Shown: positions 8,370 to 16,915 of the stretch, piece by piece
How positions within the stretch are numbered: the stretch's first letter is position 1
Layout: every line of letters begins with the position of its first letter
Source of the DNA: CALIZF01 sp046292445
GTDB taxonomy: Bacteria; Pseudomonadota; Alphaproteobacteria; Rhodobacterales; Rhodobacteraceae
Assembly: GCA_046292445.1 (NCBI GenBank)
Contig: JBKBQT010000001.1
Span: 186,001-250,000, forward strand
DNA length: 64,000 bases
Direction of reading: 5' to 3'
The notes under the pieces: generated by a model
Told to the model about the DNA's origin: nothing
Databases searched by the model: none
What the model saw: only the letters and a program-made list of their open reading frames with translations
Translations under genes and position numbers: made by a program

Positions 8370-8878
8370 AGCGCCCGGCCCCCGAACCCGTGCAGGTCGT
8401 CAAGCAGCGCCGCGACAATGCGCTGACGGCGCTGGTGAACGGCGTGCCCTACATCCAGTTCCTCGGGATCGCCTTCGACCGGCGCGGGGACGAGCTGACG
8501 GCGGTGCTGCGCTATACCGACGATCTGATCGGCAACCCCCTCCTCCCGGCGCTGCACGGCGGGGCCACGGCCGCGTTCCTCGAGACGACGGCGATCATCG
8601 AGCTGGCCTGGTCCGTCCTGTGGGAAGAGATGGAGCAGGGCGCGCTCGACCCCACGACCGTCCACCCGACCCACATGCCGCGCCTGCCCAAGACCATCGA
8701 CTTCACGGTGGATTACCTGCGCTCGGGCCTGCCGCGCGATGCCTATGCCCGGGCGCGGATCAACCGGTCGGGCCGGCGCTATGCCAGCGTCCATGTCGAG
8801 GCCTGGCAGGACAACCGGGCGCGCCTCTTCGCGCAGGCGACCGGGCATTTCCTGATGCCCGCACGCGCCGAGCCCTGA
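8366..8878 (+). CDS. Hotdog thioesterase (second of a tandem pair)
   Basis: A 170-residue hotdog protein starting at a GTG that overlaps the stop of the preceding thioesterase by four bases. It has the LHGGATAAFLETTAIIEL segment equivalent to the PaaI helix and a FTVDYLRSG strand. A stretch of about 25 residues between helix and strand (LWEEMEQGALDPTTVHPTH) is not found in the first copy. Sequence similarity between the two is low, so this is probably a pair of distant homologues forming a heteromer or acting on different acyl-CoAs, not a recent duplication. Confidence 0.78.
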   Translation: MKRPAPEPVQVVKQRRDNALTALVNGVPYIQFLGIAFDRRGDELTAVLRYTDDLIGNPLLPALHGGATAAFLETTAIIELAWSVLWEEMEQGALDPTTVHPTHMPRLPKTIDFTVDYLRSGLPRDAYARARINRSGRRYASVHVEAWQDNRARLFAQATGHFLMPARAEP

Positions 8879-8880
8879 GG

Positions 8881-10233
8881 GTGGAGGCGGTCACAGACCG
8901 CCGCGTGCTGCGCATCGCGCTGCCCATAGTCCTGTCGAATGCAACGGTGCCGTTGCTGGGCGCCGTCGATACCGGCGTGGTCGGCCAGATGGGGATGGCC
9001 GCGCCCATCGGTGCGGTGGGGATCGGTGCGATCATCCTCGCCTCGGTCTACTGGATCTTCGGCTTCCTGCGCATGGGAACCTCGGGCCTTGCCGCGCAAG
9101 CGCATGGCGCGGGGGATGTCGGCGAGCGCGGGGCGGTGCTGATCCGCGCGCTGGCCATCGCGGCGGCGGCGGGTGCGCTGTTCATCGCGGCCCAGGGCGG
9201 GATCCTCTGGGGCGCCTTCCGCCTCGCCCCTGCCTCGGCCGAGGTCGAGGCGCTGGCGTCCGATTACCTCACCATCCGCATCTGGGGCGCCCCGGCGACC
9301 ATCGCGCTTTATGCCGTGACCGGCTGGCTGATCGCCATCGAGCGGACGAAGGGGGTGCTGATCCTCCAACTCTGGATGAACGGCCTCAACATCGTGCTCG
9401 ACCTGTGGTTCGTGCTCGGCCTCGGCTGGGGGGTCGAGGGGGTGGCGGTCGCCTCGCTCATCGCGGAATGGACCGGGCTGGGGCTCGGGCTGTGGCTGTG
9501 CCGCGCCGCCTTCGGGCGGGCGGCGCTGACCGACCGGGCGCGGCTTCTGGCGGTTGCGCCGCTGCGGCGGATGCTGGCGGTCAACACCGACATCATGATC
9601 CGGTCGGTCCTGCTGCAGGCGTCGTTCACCACCTTTCTGTTCCTTGGCGCGGGGCAGGGTGACGTGACGCTCGCGGCGAACCAGGTGCTGCTCCAGTTCC
9701 TCGAGATCACGGCCTATGCGCTGGACGGCTTTGCCTTTGCCGCCGAAACGCTGGTCGGGCAGGCGGTCGGGGCGCGGCGGCGCGATCTGGTGCGGCGGGC
9801 GTCGATCCTGTCGTCGCGCTGGGGGGTGGGGGGCGGCCTCGTGCTCGGGGTCGCGTTCGTCGCACTCGGCCCGGGCATCATCGACCTGATGGCGACCGAT
9901 CCGGCCGTGCGGGCCGAGGCGCGGGCCTATCTGCCCTGGATGGGCATCGCGCCCCTGATCGGCATCGCGTCCTGGATGCTCGACGGCATCTTCATCGGCG
10001 CGCTGCTGACCCGCGCGATGCGCAACGCGATGCTCGTATCCGTTGCGGTCTATGTTTGCGCGCTGCTGCTGCTGGTGCCGATGCTCGGCAACCATGGCCT
10101 TTGGGCGGCGCTGATGGTGCTGAACGTCACGCGGGGCCTGACGATGGCGCGGCTCTACCCGCGTGCCGAGGCGGCGGCGGGTCAGAGCCAGGCCGCCCGC
10201 CCGGTTCCGGCGACGGCGGCGGGCGAGCCATAG
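8881..10233 (+). CDS. MATE family efflux transporter
   Basis: A 450-residue, about 12-segment membrane protein of the DinF-like branch of the MATE family, which expels cationic drugs or metabolites using H+ or Na+ gradients. Visible family features are the N-terminal RIALPIVLSNATVPLLGAVDT segment (two repeats of six helices follow) and AAETLVGQAVGARR at the start of the second half. The GTG start directly after the thioesterase stop gives the usual MATE N-terminus; no ATG is available there. The 3' end overlaps convergent pyrD by 52 nt. The substrate cannot be predicted. Confidence 0.85.
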   Translation: MEAVTDRRVLRIALPIVLSNATVPLLGAVDTGVVGQMGMAAPIGAVGIGAIILASVYWIFGFLRMGTSGLAAQAHGAGDVGERGAVLIRALAIAAAAGALFIAAQGGILWGAFRLAPASAEVEALASDYLTIRIWGAPATIALYAVTGWLIAIERTKGVLILQLWMNGLNIVLDLWFVLGLGWGVEGVAVASLIAEWTGLGLGLWLCRAAFGRAALTDRARLLAVAPLRRMLAVNTDIMIRSVLLQASFTTFLFLGAGQGDVTLAANQVLLQFLEITAYALDGFAFAAETLVGQAVGARRRDLVRRASILSSRWGVGGGLVLGVAFVALGPGIIDLMATDPAVRAEARAYLPWMGIAPLIGIASWMLDGIFIGALLTRAMRNAMLVSVAVYVCALLLLVPMLGNHGLWAALMVLNVTRGLTMARLYPRAEAAAGQSQAARPVPATAAGEP

Positions 10234-11243
10234 CCGCCGGCCACGATCCGGTCCGACAGGCCGCGGGCGATCGCGGCCACCAGCGGCAGGCCGCGATAGA
10301 CAAGGCCGGTATAGAGCTGCACCGCCGAGGCCCCGGCGCGCAGCTTTTCCCAGGCCTGATCGGCCGAGGCGACGCCGCCCACACCGATCAGCGGCACCCG
10401 CCCGCCCGTTGCCGCGTGAAACCGCGCCAGCACGCGGGTTGAGCGTTCGAACAGCGGCTGGCCCGACAGGCCGCCCGCCTCGCGCGCCATGGGCGAGGCA
10501 AGGCCATCGCGCGCCAGCGTCGTGTTCGTCGCCACGATGGCATCGACGCCGGCCCCGAGCGCCGCCTCGGCCATCGCCTCGATCGCCTCGCCGTCGAGGT
10601 CCGGTGCGACCTTCAGGAATACCGCAACCGGGCGCGGCAAACAGGCCCGCGCCGCCATCACTCGGCCGAGAAGCGCGACCAGCGCCCGGCGTTCCTGCAG
10701 ATCGCGCAGGCCGGCCGTGTTGGGGGAAGACACGTTGACGGTGGCGAAATCGACATGCGCGCCGCAGGCCGCGAGCACCGCCGCGAAATCGCCCGCGCGG
10801 TCGGCACTGTCCTTGTTCGCGCCGAGGTTCAGCCCCACCGGCACCGCCTGCCGCCCCGCCGCCGCAAGCCGCGCCGCGATCGCCGCCGCCCCGTCGTTGT
10901 TGAACCCGAACCGGTTGATGACCGCCGCATCCTCGCGCAACCGGAACAGGCGCGGGCGCGGGTTGCCGGGCTGGGGCAGCGGGGTTGCGGCGCCGACCTC
11001 GACAAAGCCGAAACCCGCCCGCGCGAGCCGCGCCACGGCGACCGCGTTCTTGTCATAACCCGCCGCCAGCCCCACCGGATTGGGCATGTCCATCCCGGCG
11101 AGCCTTTGCGCCAGCCCCGGCCCGCGCACCGGCCCCGGCGCGGGGGCAAGCCCCGCCCGCAGCGCGATCAGCGACAGCGCATGCGCCCGTTCCGGCTCGA
11201 TCCGCTGCAGGATCGCAAGGCCGGCGCGGTCAAGAAGGCTCAC
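10182..11243 (-). CDS. pyrD: Dihydroorotate dehydrogenase (quinone), class 2
   Basis: A 353-residue FMN enzyme that oxidises dihydroorotate to orotate with membrane quinone in pyrimidine synthesis. The class 2 N-terminal helical extension (about 40 residues) precedes the barrel. Motifs seen are NPVGLAAGYDKN, the catalytic-loop VNVSSPNTAGLR (serine as base), FLKVAPDL, and the FMN phosphate loop LIGVGGV. The start is a GTG overlapping the stop of the DUF952 gene (GTGA). The final 17 codons lie antisense to the end of the MATE gene. pyrE and pyrC are also in this window but separate. Confidence 0.93.
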   Translation of the reverse strand: MSLLDRAGLAILQRIEPERAHALSLIALRAGLAPAPGPVRGPGLAQRLAGMDMPNPVGLAAGYDKNAVAVARLARAGFGFVEVGAATPLPQPGNPRPRLFRLREDAAVINRFGFNNDGAAAIAARLAAAGRQAVPVGLNLGANKDSADRAGDFAAVLAACGAHVDFATVNVSSPNTAGLRDLQERRALVALLGRVMAARACLPRPVAVFLKVAPDLDGEAIEAMAEAALGAGVDAIVATNTTLARDGLASPMAREAGGLSGQPLFERSTRVLARFHAATGGRVPLIGVGGVASADQAWEKLRAGASAVQLYTGLVYRGLPLVAAIARGLSDRIVAGGYGSPAAVAGTGRAAWL

Positions 11244-11578
11244 CAGACGCCTTCGGGAAAGATATGGCCCGTCGCGCCCAGCGGCAGCGACTTGTCCCAG
11301 ACGACATCGGCCATGCGCAGCGGGCGGTAGAGATGGGGGAACAGGGCACCGCCGCGCGATGCCTCCCATTTCAGCGCCTCGCCGAGGTGCTCGACCGACA
11401 CCGCCACCAGCACCAGATCGCTTTCGGCCGCGAAGTGCCGCGCGGCCGTCTCGGCCACCTGCGCGGCGGTCGAGAAATGGATGAACCCGTCCGCCAGATC
11501 GACCGGTGCACCGGCCGTCTCGCCGGCGGCACAGAGCGCATCCCATTCGGGGCGGCGGAAGATCTTGTAGATCAGCAT
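11240..11578 (-). CDS. DUF952 domain-containing protein
   Basis: A 112-residue small protein of the DUF952 family. The typical sequence features are IYKIFRRPEW at the start, DGFIHFSTAAQV, and FPHLYRPL near the end. Its biochemical function is unknown; the fold is related to ADP-ribosyl-transferase-like small domains. The ATG at 11578 is preferred over an upstream GTG at 11593 because AGGAAGG lies just before it. The gene precedes pyrD with a four-base overlap, a pairing that implies co-translation. Confidence 0.82.
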   Translation of the reverse strand: MLIYKIFRRPEWDALCAAGETAGAPVDLADGFIHFSTAAQVAETAARHFAAESDLVLVAVSVEHLGEALKWEASRGGALFPHLYRPLRMADVVWDKSLPLGATGHIFPEGVW

Positions 11579-11747
11579 CGCGCCTTCCTGCACCGCGCGC
11601 GTGCGCCGGTCAATGCCGCCCCGCGCCGCCCCGTTCCGGCGTCACGCGGCGGTCATGTCCTGCCGCAATGCTGATCCGGCCGACGGCGGGGCGGCGGCCC
11701 CGGCCGGCGCGCCGATGGAACGGAACCGCGACAACCAGGAGTGTCCG

Positions 11748-13349
11748 ATGACGATGACCCGCCTTCTTTCCGGCACCGCCGCGCTCGCCCTCTGGGCTGG
11801 CGCCGCCGCGGCCGACTACACGCTGCATGTGCTGCACATCAACGATTTCCACAGCCGGATCGAACCGATCAACCGGTTCGATTCGACCTGCGCGGCGGCA
11901 GAGGAGGCCGAGGGCAAATGCTTCGGCGGCGTGGCACGGCTTGCAACCGCGATCCGCGATCTGCGGGCGCGGCTCGCGGCCGAGGGCGGCAACGTCATCG
12001 TGCTCGACGCGGGCGACCAGTATCAGGGCTCGCTCTTCTACACGACCTACAAGGGCGCGGCCGAGGCCGAATTCATGGCGGCGATCGGCTTTGACGCCAT
12101 GGCGGTCGGCAACCATGAATTCGACGACGGCCCCGACGGCCTCGCCGTGCTGCTGGACAGGGTGCGCTTTCCGGTCATCTCGGGCAACATCGACACCGAC
12201 CGCGCGGCGGCGCTCGGCGGGCGCGTGCTGCCGCATGTGGTGCTCGAGGTCGGGGGCGAGAAGATCGGCCTCGTCTCGGCCCTGACCACCGACACCCAGG
12301 ATATCGCCAGCCCCGGCCCCGACATCACCTTCCACCCCGAGGCGGAGGCATTGGCCCGCGACGTTGCGGCACTCACCGCGCAGGGGGTGAACAAGATCAT
12401 CGCGCTCACCCATGTCGGGCTGCCAAAGGACATGCAGATCGCGGCATCGGTGGCGGGCATCGACGCGGTGGTGGGCGGGCACAGCCACACCTACCTGTCC
12501 GCGTCGGACCCCGCGCGGCGCGGCGCCTATCCGATCTTCGTCAGCGGGCAGGGCGGCGCGCTGGTGCCGGTGGTGCAGGCCTATGCCTATGGCAAGTATC
12601 TGGGGCATCTGGAACTGACCTTCGACGCTGCCGGCAACCTCCTGCATGCGCAGGGCGACACGATCCTGATCGACGCGAGCTTTGCCCCCGATCCCGCCAT
12701 CGCCGCCCGGGTGCAGGAGCTTGCCGGGCCGATCGACGCGGTGCGCCAGCGCGTCGTGGCCGAGGCCGCGGCCGAGATCATCGGGTCGCGCGAGGTCTGC
12801 CGCACGATGGAATGCCCGATGGGCAATCTTGTGGCAGATGCGATGCTCGACCGGGTGCGCGCGCAGGGCATCCAGATCGCGATCCAGAACGGCGGGGGCC
12901 TGCGGGCCTCGATCGACGCCGGGCCGGTCACGATGGGCGAGGTTCTGGCGGTGCTGCCGTTCCAGAACACGCTGTCCACCTTCTTCGTGACGGGTGCGGC
13001 GGTGCTTGCGGCGCTCGAGAACGGGGTGAGCAAGGTCGAGGAAGGGTCGGGCCGCTTTCCGCAGGTCGCGGGCCTGAAATACACCTTCGACCCCGGCCGC
13101 CCGGCGGGGCAGCGGGTGTCCGACGTGATGGTGGCCGAAGGCGGCGCCTTCGTCCCGCTCGATCCGGCCCGGACCTATGGCATCGTGTCGAACAACTTCG
13201 TGCGGCAGGGCGGCGACGGCTACCGGATGTTCGTTGCGGCCGAGAATGCCTATGACTACGGCCCCGACCTTGCCGATGTGACGGCCGAGTTCCTGATGAA
13301 ATCGGGCCCCTACACGCCCGCGACGGACGGGCGCATCACGCGGAAATAG
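11748..13349 (+). CDS. Secreted 5'-nucleotidase / metallophosphatase
   Basis: A 533-residue exported enzyme. The signal peptide (MTMTRLLSGTAALALWAGAAAA) is followed by the dinuclear metallophosphoesterase domain with HINDFHSRIEP (DxH), GDQYQGS, GNHEFD and GGHSH, then the 5'-nucleotidase C-terminal domain with the substrate motif NGGGLRASI. Such enzymes dephosphorylate nucleotides, and sometimes nucleotide sugars, in the periplasm to allow nucleoside uptake. AGGAG six bases before the ATG supports the start. It stands alone, divergent from DUF952 and convergent with dnaB across a hairpin. Confidence 0.9.
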   Translation: MTMTRLLSGTAALALWAGAAAADYTLHVLHINDFHSRIEPINRFDSTCAAAEEAEGKCFGGVARLATAIRDLRARLAAEGGNVIVLDAGDQYQGSLFYTTYKGAAEAEFMAAIGFDAMAVGNHEFDDGPDGLAVLLDRVRFPVISGNIDTDRAAALGGRVLPHVVLEVGGEKIGLVSALTTDTQDIASPGPDITFHPEAEALARDVAALTAQGVNKIIALTHVGLPKDMQIAASVAGIDAVVGGHSHTYLSASDPARRGAYPIFVSGQGGALVPVVQAYAYGKYLGHLELTFDAAGNLLHAQGDTILIDASFAPDPAIAARVQELAGPIDAVRQRVVAEAAAEIIGSREVCRTMECPMGNLVADAMLDRVRAQGIQIAIQNGGGLRASIDAGPVTMGEVLAVLPFQNTLSTFFVTGAAVLAALENGVSKVEEGSGRFPQVAGLKYTFDPGRPAGQRVSDVMVAEGGAFVPLDPARTYGIVSNNFVRQGGDGYRMFVAAENAYDYGPDLADVTAEFLMKSGPYTPATDGRITRK

Positions 13350-13354
13350 CCCGC

Positions 13355-13378
13355 GGCACCGCCCCACGGGGCGGCGCA
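13355..13378. terminator. Hairpin terminator between the 5'-nucleotidase gene and dnaB
   Basis: A GC-rich inverted repeat (CCGCCC/GGGCGG, 13359-13364 with 13369-13374, plus possible flanking pairs) lies in the 61-bp gap between two convergent stops. No U-run follows on either strand, which is common in high-GC Rhodobacterales. It probably serves both genes. Confidence 0.5.
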
Positions 13379-13410
13379 TCCCCTGCGCGGGCGAAAGCGG
13401 CAACAGCGCC

Positions 13411-14892
13411 TCAGTAATCCCCGCCGCCGCCCTGCCAGGGCTGCGCGAGGTTGGAAAACCGGGTGAACTGCGCCTCGAACGCAAGGCCGACCGACCCGAT
13501 CGGCCCGTGCCGCTGCTTGCCGATGATGACCTCGGCCTTGCCATGGACCTGTTCCATGACCGTCTGCCACTTGGCCATGCCTTCGAGGTCGTGGTCGCCC
13601 GGTTTCTCGCGTTCCTTGTAATATTCCTCGCGGAAGACGAACATCACGACATCCGCATCCTGTTCGATCGAGCCCGATTCGCGCAGGTCCGACAGTTGCG
13701 GGCGCTTGTCCTCGCGGTTTTCGACCTGCCGCGACAGCTGCGACAGGGCGACGACGGGGATGTTGAGTTCCTTGGCGATGGCCTTGAGGCCCTGGGTGAT
13801 CTCGCTCACCTCGTTCACCCGGTTCTCCTTGGCCCCGGCGGCGCGCAGCAGTTGCAGGTAATCGACGAAGAGCACATCGAGCCCATGCGTGCGCTTGAGC
13901 CGCCGCGCGCGGGCGGCGACCTGGCTGATGGGCAGCGCCGGTGTGTCGTCGATGTAGAGCGGGCAGGATTCGAGCGCCTTGGCCGCCTCGAGGAAGCGGC
14001 GGAATTCGGCCTCGGACATGTCGCCGCGGCGGATCTGTTCGGAGGGCACCTCGGCCGCCTCGGACAGGATCCGCGCGGCGAGTTGTTCCGACGACATCTC
14101 GAGGCTGAAGAACCCGACGACCCCGCCGTTCACCGTCCCCTCGGTGCCGTCGGGGCGCGGGCCGCGGCGATAGGCCTTGGCGATGTTGAAGGCGATGTTG
14201 GTGGCGAGCGAGGTCTTGCCCATCGACGGGCGCCCGGCAAGGATCAGAAGGTCCGACGGGTGCAGGCCGCCGAGCTTCTTGTCGAGATCGGCAAGGCCGG
14301 TGGACAGGCCCGCCAGCCCGCCGTCGCGGTGATAGGCGGCGTTGGCCACGTTCACCGCCTGCGTCACGGCGCGCAGGAAGGACTGGAATCCGCGCTCCGA
14401 CACGCCCTGCTCGCCCAGCTTGTAGAGCCGCTGCTCGGCCTCCACGATCTGCTCGGCCGGCTCGGACGCGACCTCGACCTTGGCCGCGCGTGCCGCGATG
14501 TCGCGCCCGAGGGCGATAAGCTCGCGCCGCACCGCGAGGTCATAGATCATCTGCGCATAGTCGCGCGCCGCCCAGGCCGAGATCGCGGCCCCCGCGATCC
14601 GCGCGAGATACGCCGGCCCGCCGACCGCCTTGAGCGCCGTGTCATCCTCGAAATAGGCCTTGAGCGTGACCGGCGAGGCGAGCGCGTTCTTCTGGATGCG
14701 CGCTGCGGCGATCTCGAAGATGCGCTGGTGGATCGGTTCGTGGAAATGCTCGGCCCGCACCAGCGAGGCGATCCGGTCATAGACGTCGTTGTTGGTCAGG
14801 ATCGCCCCGAGGAGCTGCTGCTCGGCCTCGATGCTGTGCGGCATCGGATCGTCTGCGGGGGTCGCTTGGGCGACCGGCGTGATCTCGTTCAT
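13411..14892 (-). CDS. dnaB: Replicative DNA helicase DnaB
   Basis: A 493-residue hexameric 5'-3' helicase of the replication fork. The N-terminal primase-interaction domain includes SIEAEQQLLGAILTNN. The RecA-like motor carries Walker A GRPSMGKTSL (about residues 220-229), FFSLEMSSEQLAAR, Walker B VLFVDYLQLL, and the C-terminal LSQLSRQVE and LSDLRESGSIEQDADVV motifs. The length is normal and no intein is present. It lies upstream of no close partner; pyrE and pyrC are further upstream on the same strand after a 214-bp gap. Confidence 0.95.
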   Translation of the reverse strand: MNEITPVAQATPADDPMPHSIEAEQQLLGAILTNNDVYDRIASLVRAEHFHEPIHQRIFEIAAARIQKNALASPVTLKAYFEDDTALKAVGGPAYLARIAGAAISAWAARDYAQMIYDLAVRRELIALGRDIAARAAKVEVASEPAEQIVEAEQRLYKLGEQGVSERGFQSFLRAVTQAVNVANAAYHRDGGLAGLSTGLADLDKKLGGLHPSDLLILAGRPSMGKTSLATNIAFNIAKAYRRGPRPDGTEGTVNGGVVGFFSLEMSSEQLAARILSEAAEVPSEQIRRGDMSEAEFRRFLEAAKALESCPLYIDDTPALPISQVAARARRLKRTHGLDVLFVDYLQLLRAAGAKENRVNEVSEITQGLKAIAKELNIPVVALSQLSRQVENREDKRPQLSDLRESGSIEQDADVVMFVFREEYYKEREKPGDHDLEGMAKWQTVMEQVHGKAEVIIGKQRHGPIGSVGLAFEAQFTRFSNLAQPWQGGGGDY

Positions 14893-15106
14893 CCCTGCCT
14901 CGCGATGTTCTTGCTTCTTGGCGGTTCTGTCGCCTAGCGCCTTGCGGGGGCCTTGCGCAACCGGGGAAAGGTCTGTGGGCAGGCCGGTGGAGAAGGGGTG
15001 GGTGTTTTCCGATCATACCACATCTTGCGGCCAGCGCGCGCACATATCGAGATGCTGATGGCTCGCCCGCGCGAATCGCCCGGAATGTTCCCGGACGCGT
15101 GGCCGT

Positions 15107-15823
15107 TCAGTCCCGCTTGCCCACAGGATTCTGCGCCACCGGCGGCGCATCGCCGCGGGCCGCGCGCCATGCGGCGGGATCGCGCAGGAACCCCTCGACC
15201 TCGTCGAGCGTCGCCGCGTCGAAGGCGCCTTGCGCCCGCGCCTCGGCCAGCACGTCCCACCATGTCGCCAGCGCATGCAGCGTGACGCCCGCCGCCGTCA
15301 GGCGCGCGATCCCCTCGGGGAAGATGCCGTAGTGAAAGATCACCGCCGTATGGGCGCAGGTTGCGCCGGTGTCGCGGATCGCCTCGACGAAGCTCAGCTT
15401 GGACCCGCCGTCGGTCGCCAGATCCTCCACCAGCAGCGCGCGCATCCCCGGCTCCATCACGCCCTCGATCCGGGCGTTGCGGCCATAGCCCTTGGGCTTC
15501 TTGCGCACATAGGTCATCGGCAGCCCGAGCCGCTCGGCGATCAGCGCAGCGAAGGGGATGCCGGCGGTCTCGCCCCCGGCAACGGTGTCGAACGCCTCGA
15601 ACCCGGCATCGCGCAGGACGGTGGCGGCGAGGAAATCCATCGTCGCCGACCGCACGCGGGGAAACGAGATCAGGCGGCGGCAATCGACATAGACCGGGGA
15701 GAGCGCGCCCGAGGCGAAGACGTAAGGCGTCGCGGCATTGAAATGCACCGCCCCCACCTCCCACAGCATGCGGGCGGTCAGGCGGGCGATCTCGGCCGCA
15801 GGGGGATGGGGCAGCGCGCGCAT
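15107..15823 (-). CDS. pyrE: Orotate phosphoribosyltransferase
   Basis: A 238-residue enzyme that joins orotate and PRPP to give OMP. Seen are the substrate segment FASGALSPVYVDCRRLISFP, the AGGETAGIPFA loop, YVRKKPKGYGRN (flexible-loop lysines) and the PRPP-binding strand LVEDLATDGGSK, which replaces the commoner DDVITAG form. It begins 3 nt after pyrC ends, so the two consecutive pyrimidine enzymes are co-transcribed. The C-terminus is about 20 residues longer than in enterobacterial PyrE. Confidence 0.92.
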   Translation of the reverse strand: MRALPHPPAAEIARLTARMLWEVGAVHFNAATPYVFASGALSPVYVDCRRLISFPRVRSATMDFLAATVLRDAGFEAFDTVAGGETAGIPFAALIAERLGLPMTYVRKKPKGYGRNARIEGVMEPGMRALLVEDLATDGGSKLSFVEAIRDTGATCAHTAVIFHYGIFPEGIARLTAAGVTLHALATWWDVLAEARAQGAFDAATLDEVEGFLRDPAAWRAARGDAPPVAQNPVGKRD

Positions 15824-15826
15824 CGG

Positions 15827-16861
15827 TCAGGTCACTCCATGCCACAGGAGGGGGAAGCCGGGATCAAAGATCGTGACGGGTCCGCCCGGGCCGTTCAGCC
15901 GGGCAGGCAGGTCGGGCGGCGCGCCCCGGGCAAGCGCAAGCCTGCCGGAGTTCGGCGGCAGCCGATAGAAGGCGGCGCCGTTCAGGCTGGTGAACGCCTC
16001 GAGCCGGTCGAGCGCCCCCGCCGCCTCGAACACCGTCGCCAGCAGCGGCATGGCGTTCGTCGCGGTGAAGCAGCCCGCACAGCCGCAGGCATGTTCCTTG
16101 AGCGCGTCGGGATGCGGCGCGCTGTCGGTGCCAAGAAAGAAGCGCGGATCGCCCGATGTGGCGGCCTCAAGCAGCGCGATCCGGTGCGTCTCGCGCTTGG
16201 CGACCGGCAGGCAGTAATAATGCGGGCGGATGCCGCCGGCGAGGATGTGGTTGCGGTTCAGGACGAGGTGATGGGCCGTGATCGTGCCCGCGATGTCGCC
16301 CCCCGCACGCACATAGTCGAGCCCGTCCCGCGTGGTCACATGCTCCAGCACCACGCGCAGCCCCGGCACGGCGCGGCGCAACGGGTCGAGCACGCTGGTC
16401 AGGAAAACCGCCTCGCGGTCGAAGATGTCGATGGCCGGATCAGTCACCTCGCCATGCAGGCAGAGCGGGATGCCGTGTTCGGCCATCGCCTCGAGCACCG
16501 GGCGAACGCGCGCGACATCCCGCACCCCGGCATGGCTGTTGGTCGTGGCCCCGGCGGGATAGAGCTTGACAGCCGTCACGATGCCCGCGGCATGGGCGGC
16601 CAGGACATCGGCCGGATCGGTCGTCTCGGTCAGGTAGAGCGTCATCAGCGGCGTGAAGGATGTGCCGCTACCCAGCGCCGCGCGGATGCGCGCGCGATAG
16701 GCCAGCGCATCGGCCCCGGTGACGACCGGCGGCACGAGGTTGGGCATGACGAGCGCGCGGGCAAAATGCCGGGCCGATTCGGGGGCCACCAGCGCCAGCA
16801 TCGGCCCGTCGCGCAGGTGCAGGTGGAAATCGTCGGGGGCGCGGATGGTCAGGGTGTCCAT
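15827..16861 (-). CDS. pyrC: Dihydroorotase (class II)
   Basis: A 344-residue binuclear zinc amidohydrolase that cyclises carbamoyl-aspartate. Motifs are FHLHLRDG (metal histidines and substrate arginine), the carboxylated lysine in AVKLYPAGATTNS, CLHGEV, LEHVTT and FLGTDSAPH (metal aspartate). This is the short class II form of E. coli, not the longer class I. It leads a pyrC-pyrE pair and lies 54 nt downstream of a gene of unknown function on the same strand. Confidence 0.93.
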   Translation of the reverse strand: MDTLTIRAPDDFHLHLRDGPMLALVAPESARHFARALVMPNLVPPVVTGADALAYRARIRAALGSGTSFTPLMTLYLTETTDPADVLAAHAAGIVTAVKLYPAGATTNSHAGVRDVARVRPVLEAMAEHGIPLCLHGEVTDPAIDIFDREAVFLTSVLDPLRRAVPGLRVVLEHVTTRDGLDYVRAGGDIAGTITAHHLVLNRNHILAGGIRPHYYCLPVAKRETHRIALLEAATSGDPRFFLGTDSAPHPDALKEHACGCAGCFTATNAMPLLATVFEAAGALDRLEAFTSLNGAAFYRLPPNSGRLALARGAPPDLPARLNGPGGPVTIFDPGFPLLWHGVT

Positions 16862-16915
16862 GGTCCCTGCGGCCTAGCCGAAAGGGCGCCGCCGATCCAG
16901 CGTCAAGGTTCTGCC

